A stretch of 64,000 bases of DNA. Source: Tragulus kanchil (Eukaryota > Chordata > Mammalia > Artiodactyla > Tragulidae). Numbering within the stretch: position 1 is the first letter of the stretch; the number at the start of each line of letters is the position of its first letter. This document shows positions 10,730-21,872 of the stretch, in pieces. The notes below the pieces were generated by a model. That model was not told where the DNA came from. It did no database searches and worked only from the letters and a program-made list of their open reading frames with translations. The stretch spans positions 184,263,801 through 184,327,800 of the forward strand of contig JAIOJX010000025.1 in the NCBI GenBank assembly GCA_022376925.1. The letters are read 5' to 3'. The translations under genes and the position numbers were made by a program.

Positions 10730-10834
10730 CCGCCCTTAGAAGTGAGCAAATAGAGGCTCAGGGAAATTAACTAACTTGCTCAAGACTGCTATGGTGTGAG
10801 GCCCCTCTTAGACCAGAATCACGCCTCCAGTTTC
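10730..10834 (-). mobile_element. MIR fragment, antisense
   Basis: AATAGAGGCTCAGGG, AATTAACTAACTTGCTCAAG and the following GTGTGAGGCC match antisense MIR. The continuation CCCCTCTTAGACCAG at 10802 looks like genuine MIR; the same point in copy B (11903) diverges. Confidence 0.6.
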
Positions 10835-11904
10835 CAACTCTGCCAAGGTTTACGCCACCATCTAAGGCACGCTTGACACCGTGCAGTTTCACTTTGCAAG
10901 ACCTACTTTTCAAGCAAAGGAATCGCAAGGCCGCAGTGTGTAGCAAGTTCAGTCGAAGGGAAAAGGAAAGCCAGTGGAGTCCCAGGACTTGTTTCTTTCT
11001 TTGCTTACTCCTTTCCTTTGGGGTGGGCACTGGGATACCCTGGCCCAGCTTGGAACACCGTCTCTGGCGCGGGCTCGCAGTCCACTCAACACTAATGATG
11101 TGACCAAGCAAGACTTCGACTGAATCTTGGGGCTAGAGGAGGAGACAAAAAGAAAATTTCATAAACCACCCTGCATCTGTTAGCTCAGTGCCACGAAGTT
11201 TCCGTCCTTCACCAGCCACTCTTCTTAGATCGCTAGCGACCCCTCGTGGCCATCTTCAAACGATGGTCATTTTTTTCCTGCAGAAAAGAAACCTAAGGCT
11301 TTTTTTTTGCTCCCAAAGTCTCTTAGAATTTAAAAACTGTGATGCTTGAATATCCATTGAGATCACCTCATTTTACAGGAAGGAGAGGTCCAGAGAGGGA
11401 AGCAAGGGTTCCAGATGTCACATAGCATATTAGGGTCACGTTGGGAAGCAGTACAAGGATAGATTGCAAGAGATTCTGTGGGACTGGATTTTAATTCCTT
11501 AATGGAAGGGAAAAAAGGGTTTCCCCACAGGCCACAAAAGAAATACTGCTCGTACAAAAGAACTCTGCGGTGAGGCTGTGTATTCCAACAGGTCCGAAGT
11601 TCCATTACGTATACACCCAAGGCACACATTTCTCTTTTGCTCTTCTAGGTATAAAATTGACCAGAGCATTTTAAACTAATCAAGGCAGCCTGGGAGAGAA
11701 GAGGGAAGTCAGAATTTGGCAAATATGGATCAGATGTTTGTCTCCAAAGCCTGGGTGGGCCTCAAATCAAGAACAAGTTGGTGTTTGGTTCCCAACCTCA
11801 GAGCAGCCGCACTGAGTGGGTCCTATCATCCCGCCCTTAGAAGTGAGCAAATAGAGGCTCAGGGAAATTAACTAACTTGCTCAAGACTGCTATGGTGTGA
11901 GGCC

Positions 11905-12499
11905 ACCTCTCTGTAGGATAAAGCCTGCCTACAGAACCAGAAAATGCTGGCATTAGAAAGGGTCCCCAGAAGAGCCCCCATCCAAACAAAGTGGACCCCT
12001 AATATATAAAACAGACAAAAATGATGAGTGTCTTCAGCTATGATAAAGTCCATCAGTCAACATGGGTTCTGTTTTAACCAACACCAGGCGGTTCCACTCT
12101 GCCTGAAATAAAATCTGAAACCTGTAAGGTCAAATCTCCAGTCTTCTCCCCAAGCCATCTCTCCCTTCAGCGCCTCACACGGTCCCCTTCTGCCGTCAGC
12201 CAGCCCAGCCCCTGGCGTGACACCCTTCTCTTGGAAGCTCTGTAAGAAGCCAGCACAGAATTCTCTTTGCTGCCGGCTCTGAGCACCATGGAGACAGCCT
12301 GTAGTTTTCCCTCTGTTGTTCCAGCATTTACTGCAGGATGATAGAAGGTGAATGAACACAGAGTGAGGGAAACCTAAAATTAATCTGATTTATAAAGCAT
12401 GAAATTCTCATCCAAATTTTTACAGAAGTGGTTCTCTCTGAACTCAGCAAATCCTGCTCTGTTCCAGGAAGTCTCTTAACATAGAAACTCTCCAGGTAA
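11905..12499. other. Unassigned sequence
   Basis: No repeat or gene recognised. Minus-strand frames at 12057-12359 and 12328-12612 have no identifiable domain. Confidence 0.4.
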
Positions 12500-13050
12500 A
12501 TTGTTAAAGTCCTGACAAATAATATGACTATGTGCTTCCAGGTCTGTGAAAGACTCCTACCCTTTGCCCCAATAACTCCCCTTCTAGCAATGCCCCTGAA
12601 AGGAATAATCAAATAGTAAAGGCAGAAATATTGACATAAATCTCATCATCACGAATATACTGTAATTACTTTTAAAATGGAAGCAAATTATGCAACAATT
12701 GAGCTTATGACTTTATCAAAAGATGGAAGATTATATAACCATCAAAAAGGAGGCTTTCAAGTATCTTTTAAATGACCCTAAATGGAAAAAAAATAGTATT
12801 GAATGAAAAAAACAGAGTGAAAAGCTGCTACATGTTATGTGAGCAAATATTTTAAATCAAACTAAGAAAAGTGTCAATGCAGAGGAAAAAATTAATGAGA
12901 AGAAATCTGCCAAAATGTTCACAGTTGTTACGGTCAAATAGTGAGGATTTTTTTCCTACTTACTATTTTATTTTAGTTTTACTAGTAAGCTGCATTAATT
13001 TGTCATCTGAAAATTCTTTAAAAATCTTTTTTAAAGATATTGACACCATA
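12500..13050 (+). mobile_element. Old L1 (L1M-like) 3' end
   Basis: Sense-strand L1M pattern: CTAGCAATGCCCCTGAAAGG, AACCATCAAAAAGG, TAAATGACCCTAAATGG, GAAATCTGCCAAAATGTTC, then a T-rich end. Ancient and inert. It is the target of the CHR-2 insertion at 13051. Confidence 0.65.
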
Positions 13051-14984
13051 AGGCTTCCCTGGTAGCTCAGTGGTGAACAGTTCGCCTGCCAATGCAAAAG
13101 ACACCGGTTCGATCCCTGATCCAGGAAGATCCCACAGGCTGCAGAGCAACTAAGCCCCTGAGCCACAACTATGGCCCCTGTGCTCTAGAGTCTCAGAGCC
13201 ACAAGTATGGACCCATGTGCTGCAACTGCTGAAGTCCGTGTGCCCTAGAGCCCGAGTTCCACAACAAGAGGAGTCACCGCAACAGGAAGCCTGCTCACCT
13301 CTACTAGAGAGTAGCCTCCAGTCCCTGCAACTAGAGAAGAGCCTGTGGCAGCAGTGAAAATATTCAAAATAATTGACCAGAATAGTCAAAAATAAATAAA
13401 TAAAATTTTTTAAAAAGATATTGACACCATAGCCCCCAAACCAAATGCATTTTCTCAGGCCACATCCGCCTTCTGCTCTGCCCTCACCTTGCCTGTTCAC
13501 CCTCCATCTGGTGCCCTGGCCTCCACCTAAGATAAGTGTTGAGGGAAGGGAGGACACACATATAAATCAAGCACATACCCCAATTACTCTCAGGCACAGG
13601 GAAAATGTTTAGAGAAAACTCAAGAAAATTACAATGAAATTAGCTCTGAGTACAGCCCACATATCCGCTTCCAACTCCCAAGAAGCAGGAAGGTAAAGTG
13701 GAAAACTCGTCTTCCAGCTTTCCTGAAAATGTTTTCAGGGAAAATGAATCCCCAAAAGATGCTTCCTCCTTTGGAAGAAAAGCTATGACAAATCCAGAGA
13801 ACATATTAAAAAGCAGAGACATTACTTTTAAAATGGAAGCAAATTATGCAACAATTGAGCTTATGACTTTATCAAAAGATGGAAGATTATATAACCATCA
13901 AAAAGGAGGCTTTCAAGTATCTTTTAAATGACCCTAAATGGAAAAAAAATAGTATTGAATGAAAAAAACAGAGTGAAAAGCTGCTACATGTTATGTGAGC
14001 AAATATTTTAAATCAAACTAAGAAAAGTGTCAATGCAGAGGAAAAAATTAATGAGAAGAAATCTGCCAAAATGTTCACAGTTGTTACGGTCAAATAGTGA
14101 GGATTTTTTTCCTACTTACTATTTTATTTTAGTTTTACTAGTAAGCTGCATTAATTTGTCATCTGAAAATTCTTTAAAAATCTTTTTTAAAGATATTGAC
14201 ACCATAAGGCTTCCCTGGTAGCTCAGTGGTGAACAGTTCGCCTGCCAATGCAAAAGACACCGGTTCGATCCCTGATCCAGGAAGATCCCACAGGCTGCAG
14301 AGCAACTAAGCCCCTGAGCCACAACTATGGCCCCTGTGCTCTAGAGTCTCAGAGCCACAAGTATGGACCCATGTGCTGCAACTGCTGAAGTCCGTGTGCC
14401 CTAGAGCCCGAGTTCCACAACAAGAGGAGTCACCGCAACAGGAAGCCTGCTCACCTCTACTAGAGAGTAGCCTCCAGTCCCTGCAACTAGAGAAGAGCCT
14501 GTGGCAGCAGTGAAAATATTCAAAATAATTGACCAGAATAGTCAAAAATAAATAAATAAAATTTTTTAAAAAGATATTGACACCATAGCCCCCAAACCAA
14601 ATGCATTTTCTCAGGCCACATCCGCCTTCTGCTCTGCCCTCACCTTGCCTGTTCACCCTCCATCTGGTGCCCTGGCCTCCACCTAAGATAAGTGTTGAGG
14701 GAAGGGAGGACACACATATAAATCAAGCACATACCCCAATTACTCTCAGGCACAGGGAAAATGTTTAGAGAAAACTCAAGAAAATTACAATGAAATTAGC
14801 TCTGAGTACAGCCCACATATCCGCTTCCAACTCCCAAGAAGCAGGAAGGTAAAGTGGAAAACTCGTCTTCCAGCTTTCCTGAAAATGTTTTCAGGGAAAA
14901 TGAATCCCCAAAAGATGCTTCCTCCTTTGGAAGAAAAGCTATGACAAATCCAGAGAACATATTAAAAAGCAGAGACATTACTTT
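12665..14984. repeat. Tandem duplication 4 (period 1,156)
   Basis: Copy A 12665-13820, copy B 13821-14984. The two ends share ATTACTTT, so the join can be placed anywhere within 8 bp. It duplicates an L1 end, the whole CHR-2 SINE and the first part of a BovB; the BovB in copy A is cut off at the join while the one in copy B runs on to 15438. Confidence 0.95.
13051..13413 (+). mobile_element. CHR-2 SINE, near full length, with target-site duplication
   Basis: Head AGGCTTCCCTGGTAGCTCAG, B-box GGTTCGATCC, then the classical CHR-2 body (GCAGAGCAACTAAGCCCC, AGAAGAGCC) and an AATAAATAAATAAA tail. The 18-bp direct repeat AAAGATATTGACACCATA flanks it at 13033-13050 and 13414-13431. This is the classical body, unlike the subfamily at 3733. 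Copy at 14207-14569 is from duplication 4. Confidence 0.93.
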
Positions 14985-15438
14985 ACTGACAAAGATCCGT
15001 ATAATCAAAGCTATGGTTTTCCCAGTAGTCATGCATGGATGGGAGGCCTGGACCATAAAGAAGGCTGAGCACCTAAGAATTGATGTCTCTGAACTGTGGT
15101 GCTGGAGAAGACTCCTGAGAGTCCCTTGGGCAGCAAGGAGATCAAACCAGTCAATCCTAAAGGACATCAACCCTGAATATTCACCGGAAGGACTGAAGCT
15201 GAAACTCCAATACGCTGGCCGCCTGATGCCAAGAGCCGACTCATTAGAAAAGACCCGGATGCTGGGAAACATTGACAGCAAGAAGAGAAGGGGGTGACAG
15301 AGGAGGAGATGGTCGGATGGCATCACTGACTCAACAAACATGAGTTTGAGCACACTCCAGGAGATGGTGAAGGACAGGGAAACCTGACGTGCTAAAGTCC
15401 ACGGGGCTGAAAAGAGTCAGACGTGACTGAAGCGACTG
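14895..15438 (+). mobile_element. BovB (RTE) LINE 3' end
   Basis: Sequence from GATGCTTCCTCCTTTGG to CGTGACTGAAGCGAC is the BovB 3' terminus. An open frame 14854-15297 carries the C-terminal peptide (Trp-Cys-Trp, then Leu-Arg-Val-Pro-Trp) almost intact but lacks the catalytic domains. A truncated, inert insertion. Confidence 0.9.
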
Positions 15439-16487
15439 CACTATACTGCCCTGGTCTGAGGCGTCCACTAAACCGGCCTCCAGCATTTCCTAATCACTGA
15501 GCCCACATAGCAAGTGGACGTGTGGGCAGATGCCAGCTCGCGCCCTGAATGACCAGTCTGTGCTTTGTTTCTCCACGTGTGTTTTTGGGCCACAAAGGCA
15601 GACGTCATGGCTGGTGCTCACACCGAGCCCAGGGCTGCTAGTCGACCTTCAGTGTGTGTTCAGTGAGGAACGGAGGGACACAAATCTCAGAAATGTGAGT
15701 GTCTTTAGACACACATTCCCTGTTAGCAAAATGACATAAGCACCCAGACTGTGGAGAGAAAGGGTTTATGGAGCTCTTGGTAATCATCTCAATGGCAAAT
15801 AAATACCTCTTTGCAATTTATAAAGCATGTTCATAAACTTTATCTCTTAACTCCCAGAATAGACACGTGAAATAAGTATTGAGGTTAATTCTCTAGTCTC
15901 AACACTTTTCTGAGACTATGACCAGATGGACTAATTACCAAGTCCATAAAAGAATATGCCCGCCCTACTCCCAGGAAGACCCCATCAAGCTGCATGGACA
16001 GAAAGGAGCAGTCCTGAGCTTTCCTGGCATAAAGAAGGAGCCTGACAACAGTCGCCATGAATAACCAAGTGAGTTCACTGGGGAAGACACTCTATGGGCT
16101 TTATTTTTCATATTACTATTTTGTATTTATGGGAAGTTTTGTTTTAATTTGTGTTTTAAATTTAAAATTTTGAATAGCTTAATCTCCATCCACAAATATC
16201 CGACACTAATAAAAAAAAAAAAAAGACTACTAAAATGAGCTGGGGAAAGAAAAGCTAGAAAATTCATCAAACCATTCCAGTTTGGCTTGTTTTATCTTGA
16301 CAACAAATCCACAGTTTGAGCCAAAAAACTCATTAATAAACCTGTTCTTACAGTGTTTCTAGACCAATTTTTCAATTTTAAAGGCTTTGAAAAGTGAGCT
16401 CAGGATGGTACAGTTCTCCAGACTTTTCAGACTTTTAATATTGTAGTATCTATAATTTATTTTAATGTCCATCAGTATAGGAAGTGT
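15439..16487. other. Unassigned, AT-rich after 16080
   Basis: No named repeat except a faint MIR-like string at 15823-15905. Poly-A at 16209-16224. Confidence 0.4.
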
Positions 16488-16512
16488 AGTGTGTGTGTGT
16501 GTGGGTGTGTGC
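16488..16512. repeat. (TG)n microsatellite
   Basis: GTGTGTGTGTGTGGGTGTGTG run, imperfect. Confidence 0.85.
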
Positions 16513-17250
16513 TCACGCATCCCCGAGTCTCAATTAGTTTCAATCTACCCCATAGGGTAGGTTAGGTAACCGTTGAAGAACCCGTCTCAGAAATATATAC
16601 CCCAGGAGTATTAATTAACATTTGAAAGATCCTAATTACAAGTCCCAGCTCCAGAAGCTCCATGATAGTCATTTCAAATATCAAACTTTTAATCTAAAAT
16701 ATAGGGTTCGTTCACTGAGCATAAGGAATATTTGAAATAATTTTTCACTTTTGAAATGAATAGTGTTCAAACATGCAGATTGGTTCAAAATATCACACAG
16801 ATATCTCCACTTCAGCATTAAGTGGAGGGCAGCCCAGTTGCCAGCTGCAGTGAGAAGCCGGGCTTGGTCTCGTGTTGATACTATGTTACACCACTTACTA
16901 AGAACCCTTTTTCCTGATCCAGCTGGAAACCTGGCTGATTGTGCCTCTAGATGGACTGTTGCTTCATCTGACTGTGGGAAACCATTCTTGCAAGGTGCTT
17001 TGGCGTATGTCAAAGGGTGGCGAACTAGAACTTCAGCAGGACAAGGCCCTGGCTATGGCGCCAGTGGGCACTGCCTGCTAATAAATGTTTGCAGGGCATC
17101 AGAACTCACTGTGACCAGTAACGTCAACTGGTCGGAAGGTCATGGGGGAGAGACTATGGCTCTCACTTAGCTACCGTCCTTGTTGGCAACTAATATCCAC
17201 CAAAACAGCATGGCAGTTTCAAACTGACAGGACAGCTTACAACAGCTGCT
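16513..17250. other. Single-copy region with a 135-codon open frame
   Basis: No interspersed repeat recognised. A plus-strand frame 16763-17170 (135 codons) overlaps a minus-strand frame of 110 codons. Neither has a recognisable domain, signal peptide or splice context, so I do not call a gene. Confidence 0.35.
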
Positions 17251-17251
17251 G

Positions 17252-17612
17252 TGATTGTTGTTCAGTCGCTCAGTGGTGTCTGACTCTTTGGGACCCCATG
17301 GACGGCAGCACGCCAGGTTCCTATGTCCTTCACCGTCTCCTGGAGTTCGCTCCATTCATGTCCACTGAGGCAGTGAGGCTATGTAACCCTCTCATTCTCT
17401 GTCGCCCCCTTCTGCTCCTGCCCTCAATCTTTCCCAGCATCAAGGTCTTTTCCAGCAAGTCACTTCTTCGCATCAAATGGCCAAGAATACCAGGGTGAGG
17501 TGCCATTTCCTCCTCCAGGGGATTTTCCCGACCCAGGATTCAAACCCGTGTCTCTTGCATCGCCTGCATTGGCAGGTGGATTCTTTACCGCTGTGCCACC
17601 TGGCCAGCCCTG
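17252..17612 (-). mobile_element. BovB tail joined to Bov-tA head, antisense composite
   Basis: 17252-17485 is antisense BovB 3' end (CAGTCGCTCAGTGGTGTC, GACCCCATGGACGGCAGC, TTCTGCTCCTGCCCTC). At about 17486 it changes to antisense Bov-A body and tRNA head (TCCTCCAGGGGATTTTCC to TGTGCCACCTGGCCAG). Either a chimeric element or two adjacent insertions. Confidence 0.8.
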
Positions 17613-17714
17613 AACTGTGTCGGGAGAAGGAGACTACTCATGCCTCTGCACCTGCATTTGATGCATACGAAAAGGCACCTCATCCTCCCGTCTGTGTGGA
17701 AATCTGGGGGGAGC

Positions 17715-17718
<4 letters not shown>

Positions 17719-17780
<62 letters not shown>

Positions 17781-17830
17781 TTCTGTCTCTCTGTCTCTCT
17801 TTCTTACACACACACACGCACACACACAGA
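17719..17830. repeat. Compound microsatellite (CT)n-(CTGT)-(AC)n
   Basis: About 50 bp of uninterrupted CT at 17719-17768, an interrupted CT/TCTG part to 17804, then (AC)n to 17828. Ser/Leu-rich and Arg/Glu-rich open frames crossing it are artefacts of the repeat. Confidence 0.95.
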
Positions 17831-18984
17831 GAGACGATGCCAGTATCAAGATTCCAATTCAAGCCTAAATTACGGTTTCCAATCCATCTCTCGCCAGGTA
17901 ATGAAAGATGGATTCTTGGGAGCTTGCCTAAACATCACGTCGTAAAACAGTCTTCTGATTCATTATTGGCTATTGATCCCTAGATGTATATTCCACTGGT
18001 CAGAAACCCAGAGAAGAGCGAAGCTGTGCGTTCCCTGAACCGCTATCAGAGTACTTTGCACCCATCGAAATAGTGGGTTCTCACAATGTTTAATAACACT
18101 GCAAATATTTACAACATAAACGTAAGTGAGAGAAAAGCCCAGTGTTCCAGGGGCTGTGCAGAGTAGCTCCACTTTTGTTTGCAAATGATAAGAAAGAAAA
18201 TGTGCCCAAAACGTGCATCTGCTTATTGCAGAGACGACACTGCCGAAGATTTCTATTTTCCTTGTTATATTTTGAAATGCTTTACAATGAACAAAAACAT
18301 TATAACCACTTAAAAGACATATTACTCTAACCATTTAATTACTCACTCTTCCCAGCGCGGGTTCTATACCTGTGACTTTCACCAGGAACATAATGGAAGC
18401 CACGTATTTAATTTTCCATTTTAAAAATAAAAAGACCCAGGCTGCCTTCTCTATCCAGTTTTCTTTTTTCTGCACTTTTGTTTCCCTGGTGTAGTTTTTT
18501 TAAGTATTTGAGTTTGAACAGATGAGCTCTGTGGGGAGGGGGTTTCCACAATGTGGGAGGGAACCAAGGAAATCTTAAATACATGTATTTTCCAGTTTTC
18601 CGTCTTTATACCAAAATATTGACACTCACACAAAAAAGTACAAAGAAACAAGTAAAACTAACTTTAATGATCTATTTTGTGTAACCAAAAATATTGTCCC
18701 TTGAATGTGGATTCAGTGTAAAATTACTAGTGAGATACTTTATATTCTCTATTTTGCACTAAACCTCCAAAGAAATATAAGGTGGCTCTTACACTCGGAG
18801 CATGACCTGTATGTCAGATTGATCGCACCTGAGGTCTCCTAGCTACGCGTGGCCAGAGGCTGCGGACGTGGACAGGGCCGCTCTGAACACCAGCAAATGG
18901 AGGATTGTCATGGAAACCATGATGGGGGAGGGGAGGTCAGGGTTTCCCCTGCTGTGTTTTAGACCTTGACCTTCTCACAGTCAT
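17831..18984. other. Unassigned single-copy sequence
   Basis: No named repeat or gene. Minus-strand frame 17963-18334 (123 codons) shows no domain. Confidence 0.4.
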
Positions 18985-19165
18985 GTTTTTAATTAATTTC
19001 CACGGAAGTCTAGTTGCTTCACAACGCTGTGCCCACATTAGCTGAACAGCGAAGTGGGTCCGCTTGCTGCAGCTGTTCGAGCCCCACATGGCAACCCCGG
19101 GGACTGCAACCCACCAGGCTCCTCTGTCCGTGGATTTCCCTGGCAGGAATCCTCCTCTTGGGCCC
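18985..19165 (-). mobile_element. L1 3' end and Bov-A fragment, antisense
   Basis: TTTAATTAATTTCCACGG...TAGTTGCTTCACAACG and TTAGCTGAACAGCGAAGTG resemble antisense L1 3' UTR. From 19070 the text becomes Bov-A-like (CCACCAGGCTCCTCTGTCC). Confidence 0.55.
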
Positions 19166-19194
19166 ACGGAGCCAGCCTCCCTGGTCGAGCTCTT

Positions 19195-19545
19195 GGCAGG
19201 TGGTCGACGGTGAGTGATGGCCCCACAGGGATGATTCCACGGCCCTTGGCCGACGCGATGACGCCTCACCCCGCACGACGGCGAGCACGCGGAGGAGCAC
19301 GCAGCGCTGACACAGCACAGGCTCCTGCAGGAGGGTCAGCCGAGCTCTCCCTGGAGGTGAGCGGCACCTCGGCCGAGGCAGCGGCGTGGGCGGCAGGCGC
19401 AGATGCCGCGAGCGGAGGCCTCCCTCTGGGAACAGGACAAGGTCGCGTGCAGGTGGAGGCAGGCTGCGCTAGGATGGGGCTCCCTCTATCAGGTGGAAGC
19501 TGGAGCAGAGAGCGCAGAGGCCGCGGGTGGAGTTAGATAAGCAGG
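19195..19545. promoter_or_regulatory. CpG island candidate
   Basis: My hand count gives 32 CpG dinucleotides in 19201-19541, in strongly GC-rich sequence, far denser than the rest of the window. No TATA box or recognised exon sits beside it. A 160-codon frame (19054-19536) crosses it but begins in SINE sequence, so I do not treat it as coding. It could be a promoter, an enhancer, or an unmethylated orphan island. Confidence 0.55.
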
Positions 19546-20297
19546 AGACCCGGGATTAGAGTCATGCTCTGGAGAGACCCTTTTGGCTGCTCTACGGTGG
19601 GTGAGTTGGAGCCAAAGAGAGACAGGCCACTTGAGGACCGATTTGGAACAGGAATCACACACACAGGAGGCTGGGTGTGCCTGGACGCCACGGTGGCCAC
19701 TGAAAGCAAGCACGGCGAACGGAGGCAGTGGACAAACTCTGCAGGCGATGGGGGTGAGGAGTGAGGGAGTCAGAGAAGGCTCCATTAAAGGCCGACTCCC
19801 ACCGCCCGAGGCAGGCTGAATAGGTGGCCAGTCACGGTGGTAACTAACGGAAGCCCAACCTGCCACGTCCGCCAGCCCAAAGAAGAGGCTGGAGCTTGAA
19901 CCTCCCTCCATAGCCACCCCGGCTGCCCTGCCTGGGCCCAGGACTCCTCAGCGCTGCGGCCTCACTGGACTCTTGCCTTGACCTGGAACTCTCCTGAGGC
20001 CTAGCCCTCCTTGTGGCCCCACACCTGGTGTCCTTTCTCAACAGAGCCACAACTGCCCAACGGACTTCCGGAATTTTCTCTCCTACCAGAAGGAAGGGCA
20101 CAGGAGTCCTTTCTAGTCCTTCCTCTTAAATATGTTTTCCTTCTCAAATTTTATATAAGACTGAATAGGAAAAAAATCACTTTATCAGTACCAAAACACC
20201 TATCTTTTCTTTCAAGTGTCAGAAACGTATTTCCAGTCAATGTAATTTCTTATATTAACTACAAACATCCAGCATATGCCAAAGAAGTATTAGAACT
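19546..20297. other. Mostly unassigned; possible ancient repeat at 19560-19790
   Basis: GACAGGCCACTTGAGGACC and GTGAGGGAGTCAGAGAAGG within 19610-19780 resemble an old mammalian interspersed repeat I cannot name. The rest is single copy. Confidence 0.35.
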
Positions 20298-20510
20298 GGA
20301 CTTCCCTGGTGGCTCAGACAGTAAAGAAATCATCTGCAATGCAGGAGACCTGGGTTCGATTCCTGGGTCAGGAAGATCCCCTGGAGAAGGGAACGGCAAC
20401 TCACTCCAGTCTTCTTGCCTGGAGAATCCCACGAACAGAGAAGGCCAGTGGGATAGCATCCGTGGGGTCGCAAAAGAGTTGAACACCACAGAGTGACTTA
20501 GGGATGAACA
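20298..20510 (+). mobile_element. Bov-tA SINE
   Basis: Well preserved: GGACTTCCCTGGTGGCTC head, GGTTCGATTCC B-box, GATCCCCTGGAGAAGGG, CTTGCCTGGAGAATCCC, ending GTGACTTAGGG. Confidence 0.92.
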
Positions 20511-20569
20511 CTCACTTGTACATTTTTCATTTGGAGTTTCCAAGTCATTTCACTTCCCACCTGTTTTTG

Positions 20570-20830
20570 TTTTTAATTTTGGCCACTTTTTTTTAATTGG
20601 TTTTTTATTTATTTATTTTCATCCATCTTTATTCATTGGCCTGTTTGGGCCTCCCATTGCTGTGGTCTCTCTCATTGCAGAACACACGTGCCCCAGAGCG
20701 CTGGCTTGTAATCCAACACACCGGTCCAGCCGCTTCGCGGCACGCAGGATCTTTCCAGGCCAGGAATCGAACCAGTGCCCCTTGCACTGCAAGGCCGACT
20801 CTTTACCCACTGGAGCACCAGGGAAGCCCC
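20570..20830 (-). mobile_element. CHR-derived SINE, distinctive subfamily, copy 2 (short tail)
   Basis: Read on the minus strand: CTTCCCTGGTGCTCC head, GGTTCGATTCC, GCGAAGCGGCTGGACC, CAATGGGAGGCCC, a block of A/T, AAGTGGCC and AAAATTAAAAAC tail. About 28 bases of the body (CCAGAGCCAGTGCTC part) are missing. Flanks CCCACCTGTTTTT (20557-20569) and CCCACTTGTTTTT (20831-20843) give a 13-bp target duplication with one mismatch. Confidence 0.85.
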
Positions 20831-20944
20831 CCCACTTGTTTTTAAAGCCATGTCCCAGGCCCTGCTCATGACACACCCCCTGACTCATTCACTGCCCCGT
20901 CCCTGCCCACCCCCAGCTCAGCCGCAGCTTTCCAATCAGACACA

Positions 20945-21312
20945 CGGTCTCAGGACCGCATCTCACCCTCTTCCTCTCTCACGGCCCTCCGCCCCTCTGC
21001 ACGTGCTGTACCTCTGCCTGAAGAAGCCCTCCCTCACCTCCTTCACCCTGTTCATCTCTTTTCTGCTTAAACCTTCCCCAGAACACTTGTGAAGCCCATC
21101 CCACCCCACCCCGGCTGAACTGAGCGCCCCATCCCTTGGAGACTCTTAGCCGCTTGTCCACACCCATCCCTGGGCCTCCCTGTGCTGGATTAGAAGGGCC
21201 TGCTGGTGTCTCCCGTTCACGAGCCTGAGCAGCACAGGGACGTCACCTGTGTCTTATTCATCCCCGTCTCCTTGCCCAGAGCCTAGCATACGTGTTGAAT
21301 TGATGAAGAGCA
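20945..21312 (+). mobile_element. L2 LINE 3' end
   Basis: AAGAAGCCCTCCCTCACC, CACCTGTGTCTTATTC, CCCAGAGCCTAGCATACG, GTTGAATTGATGAA follow the L2 3'-end order. Diverged. Confidence 0.6.
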
Positions 21313-21369
21313 TCTTAGGCCTACTCTTGGTCACAGGAGCATCATGGGTGGGAGCGTGTGTGTGTGCCA

Positions 21370-21576
21370 TAAGTCGTTTCAGTCATGTCCAACTCTGGCA
21401 ACCCCCCACCAGGCTCCACTGTCCATGGGATTCTCCAGGCAAGAGTTCTGGCATGGGTTGCCATTTCACCTCCAGGGGATCTTCCCAACCCAGGGATTGA
21501 GCCTAAGTCTCTTGGGTCTCCTGCATTGGCAAGCAGATTCTTTTCCAGCTGTACCGCCTGGAAAACCCCAGACGTG
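21370..21576 (-). mobile_element. Bov-tA SINE, antisense
   Basis: TCAGTCATGTCCAACTC, TCCATGGGATTCTCCAGG, TCCAGGGGATCTTCCC, CCTGCATTGGCAAGCAG and the degenerate head end GTACCGCCTGGAAAACC. Confidence 0.88.
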
Positions 21577-21716
21577 AGTGGGCCCTCACTTGAATGACTG
21601 GTGTTCTTTTAAAGAAGGAGAGGTTCCCCAGCCATGCACGGAGAAAAGGTCACGTGACGATGGAGCAGAAATTGAAGTGAGGTGTCTACAAGCCGAGAAA
21701 CTCCAAAGACGGCCAG

Positions 21717-21872
21717 GAACACCAGGCTCCTCTGTCCATGGAATTTCCTAGGCAAGAATATGGGAGTGAGTTTCCATTTCCTCCTCCAGAGGGTCTTCCT
21801 CACCCAGGGATGGAACCAGCCTCTCCTACACGCAGGCAGATTCTCTACCACCTGCGCCCTCAGGGAAACCAA
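21717..21872 (-). mobile_element. Bov-tA SINE, antisense, 3'-truncated
   Basis: Starts inside Bov-A (CACCAGGCTCCTCTGTCC) and runs to the head (CACCTGCGCCCTCAGGG). Confidence 0.85.

Larger units (their letters stand above)
9734..11904. repeat. Tandem duplication 3 (period 1,101)
   Basis: Copy A 9734-10804, copy B 10835-11904. I see no internal differences between the copies. Between them is a 30-base stretch (10805-10834) that is neither the start of B nor the sequence following B, so the two copies continue differently on the right. Confidence 0.95.

Noticed and set aside
14854..15297. 147-codon open frame
   Set aside because: Non-BovB start followed by the C-terminal tail of BovB; no catalytic domain.
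16763..17170. 135-codon frame in repeat-free DNA
   Set aside because: No recognisable domain, an overlapping frame on the other strand, and no promoter or splice context.
17477..17983. 168-codon frame with a Ser-Leu run
   Set aside because: Translation of the CT microsatellite and flanking SINE.
19054..19536. 160-codon frame in the CpG-rich region
   Set aside because: Starts in a SINE fragment; GC-rich DNA lacks stops by chance; no domain or splice support.
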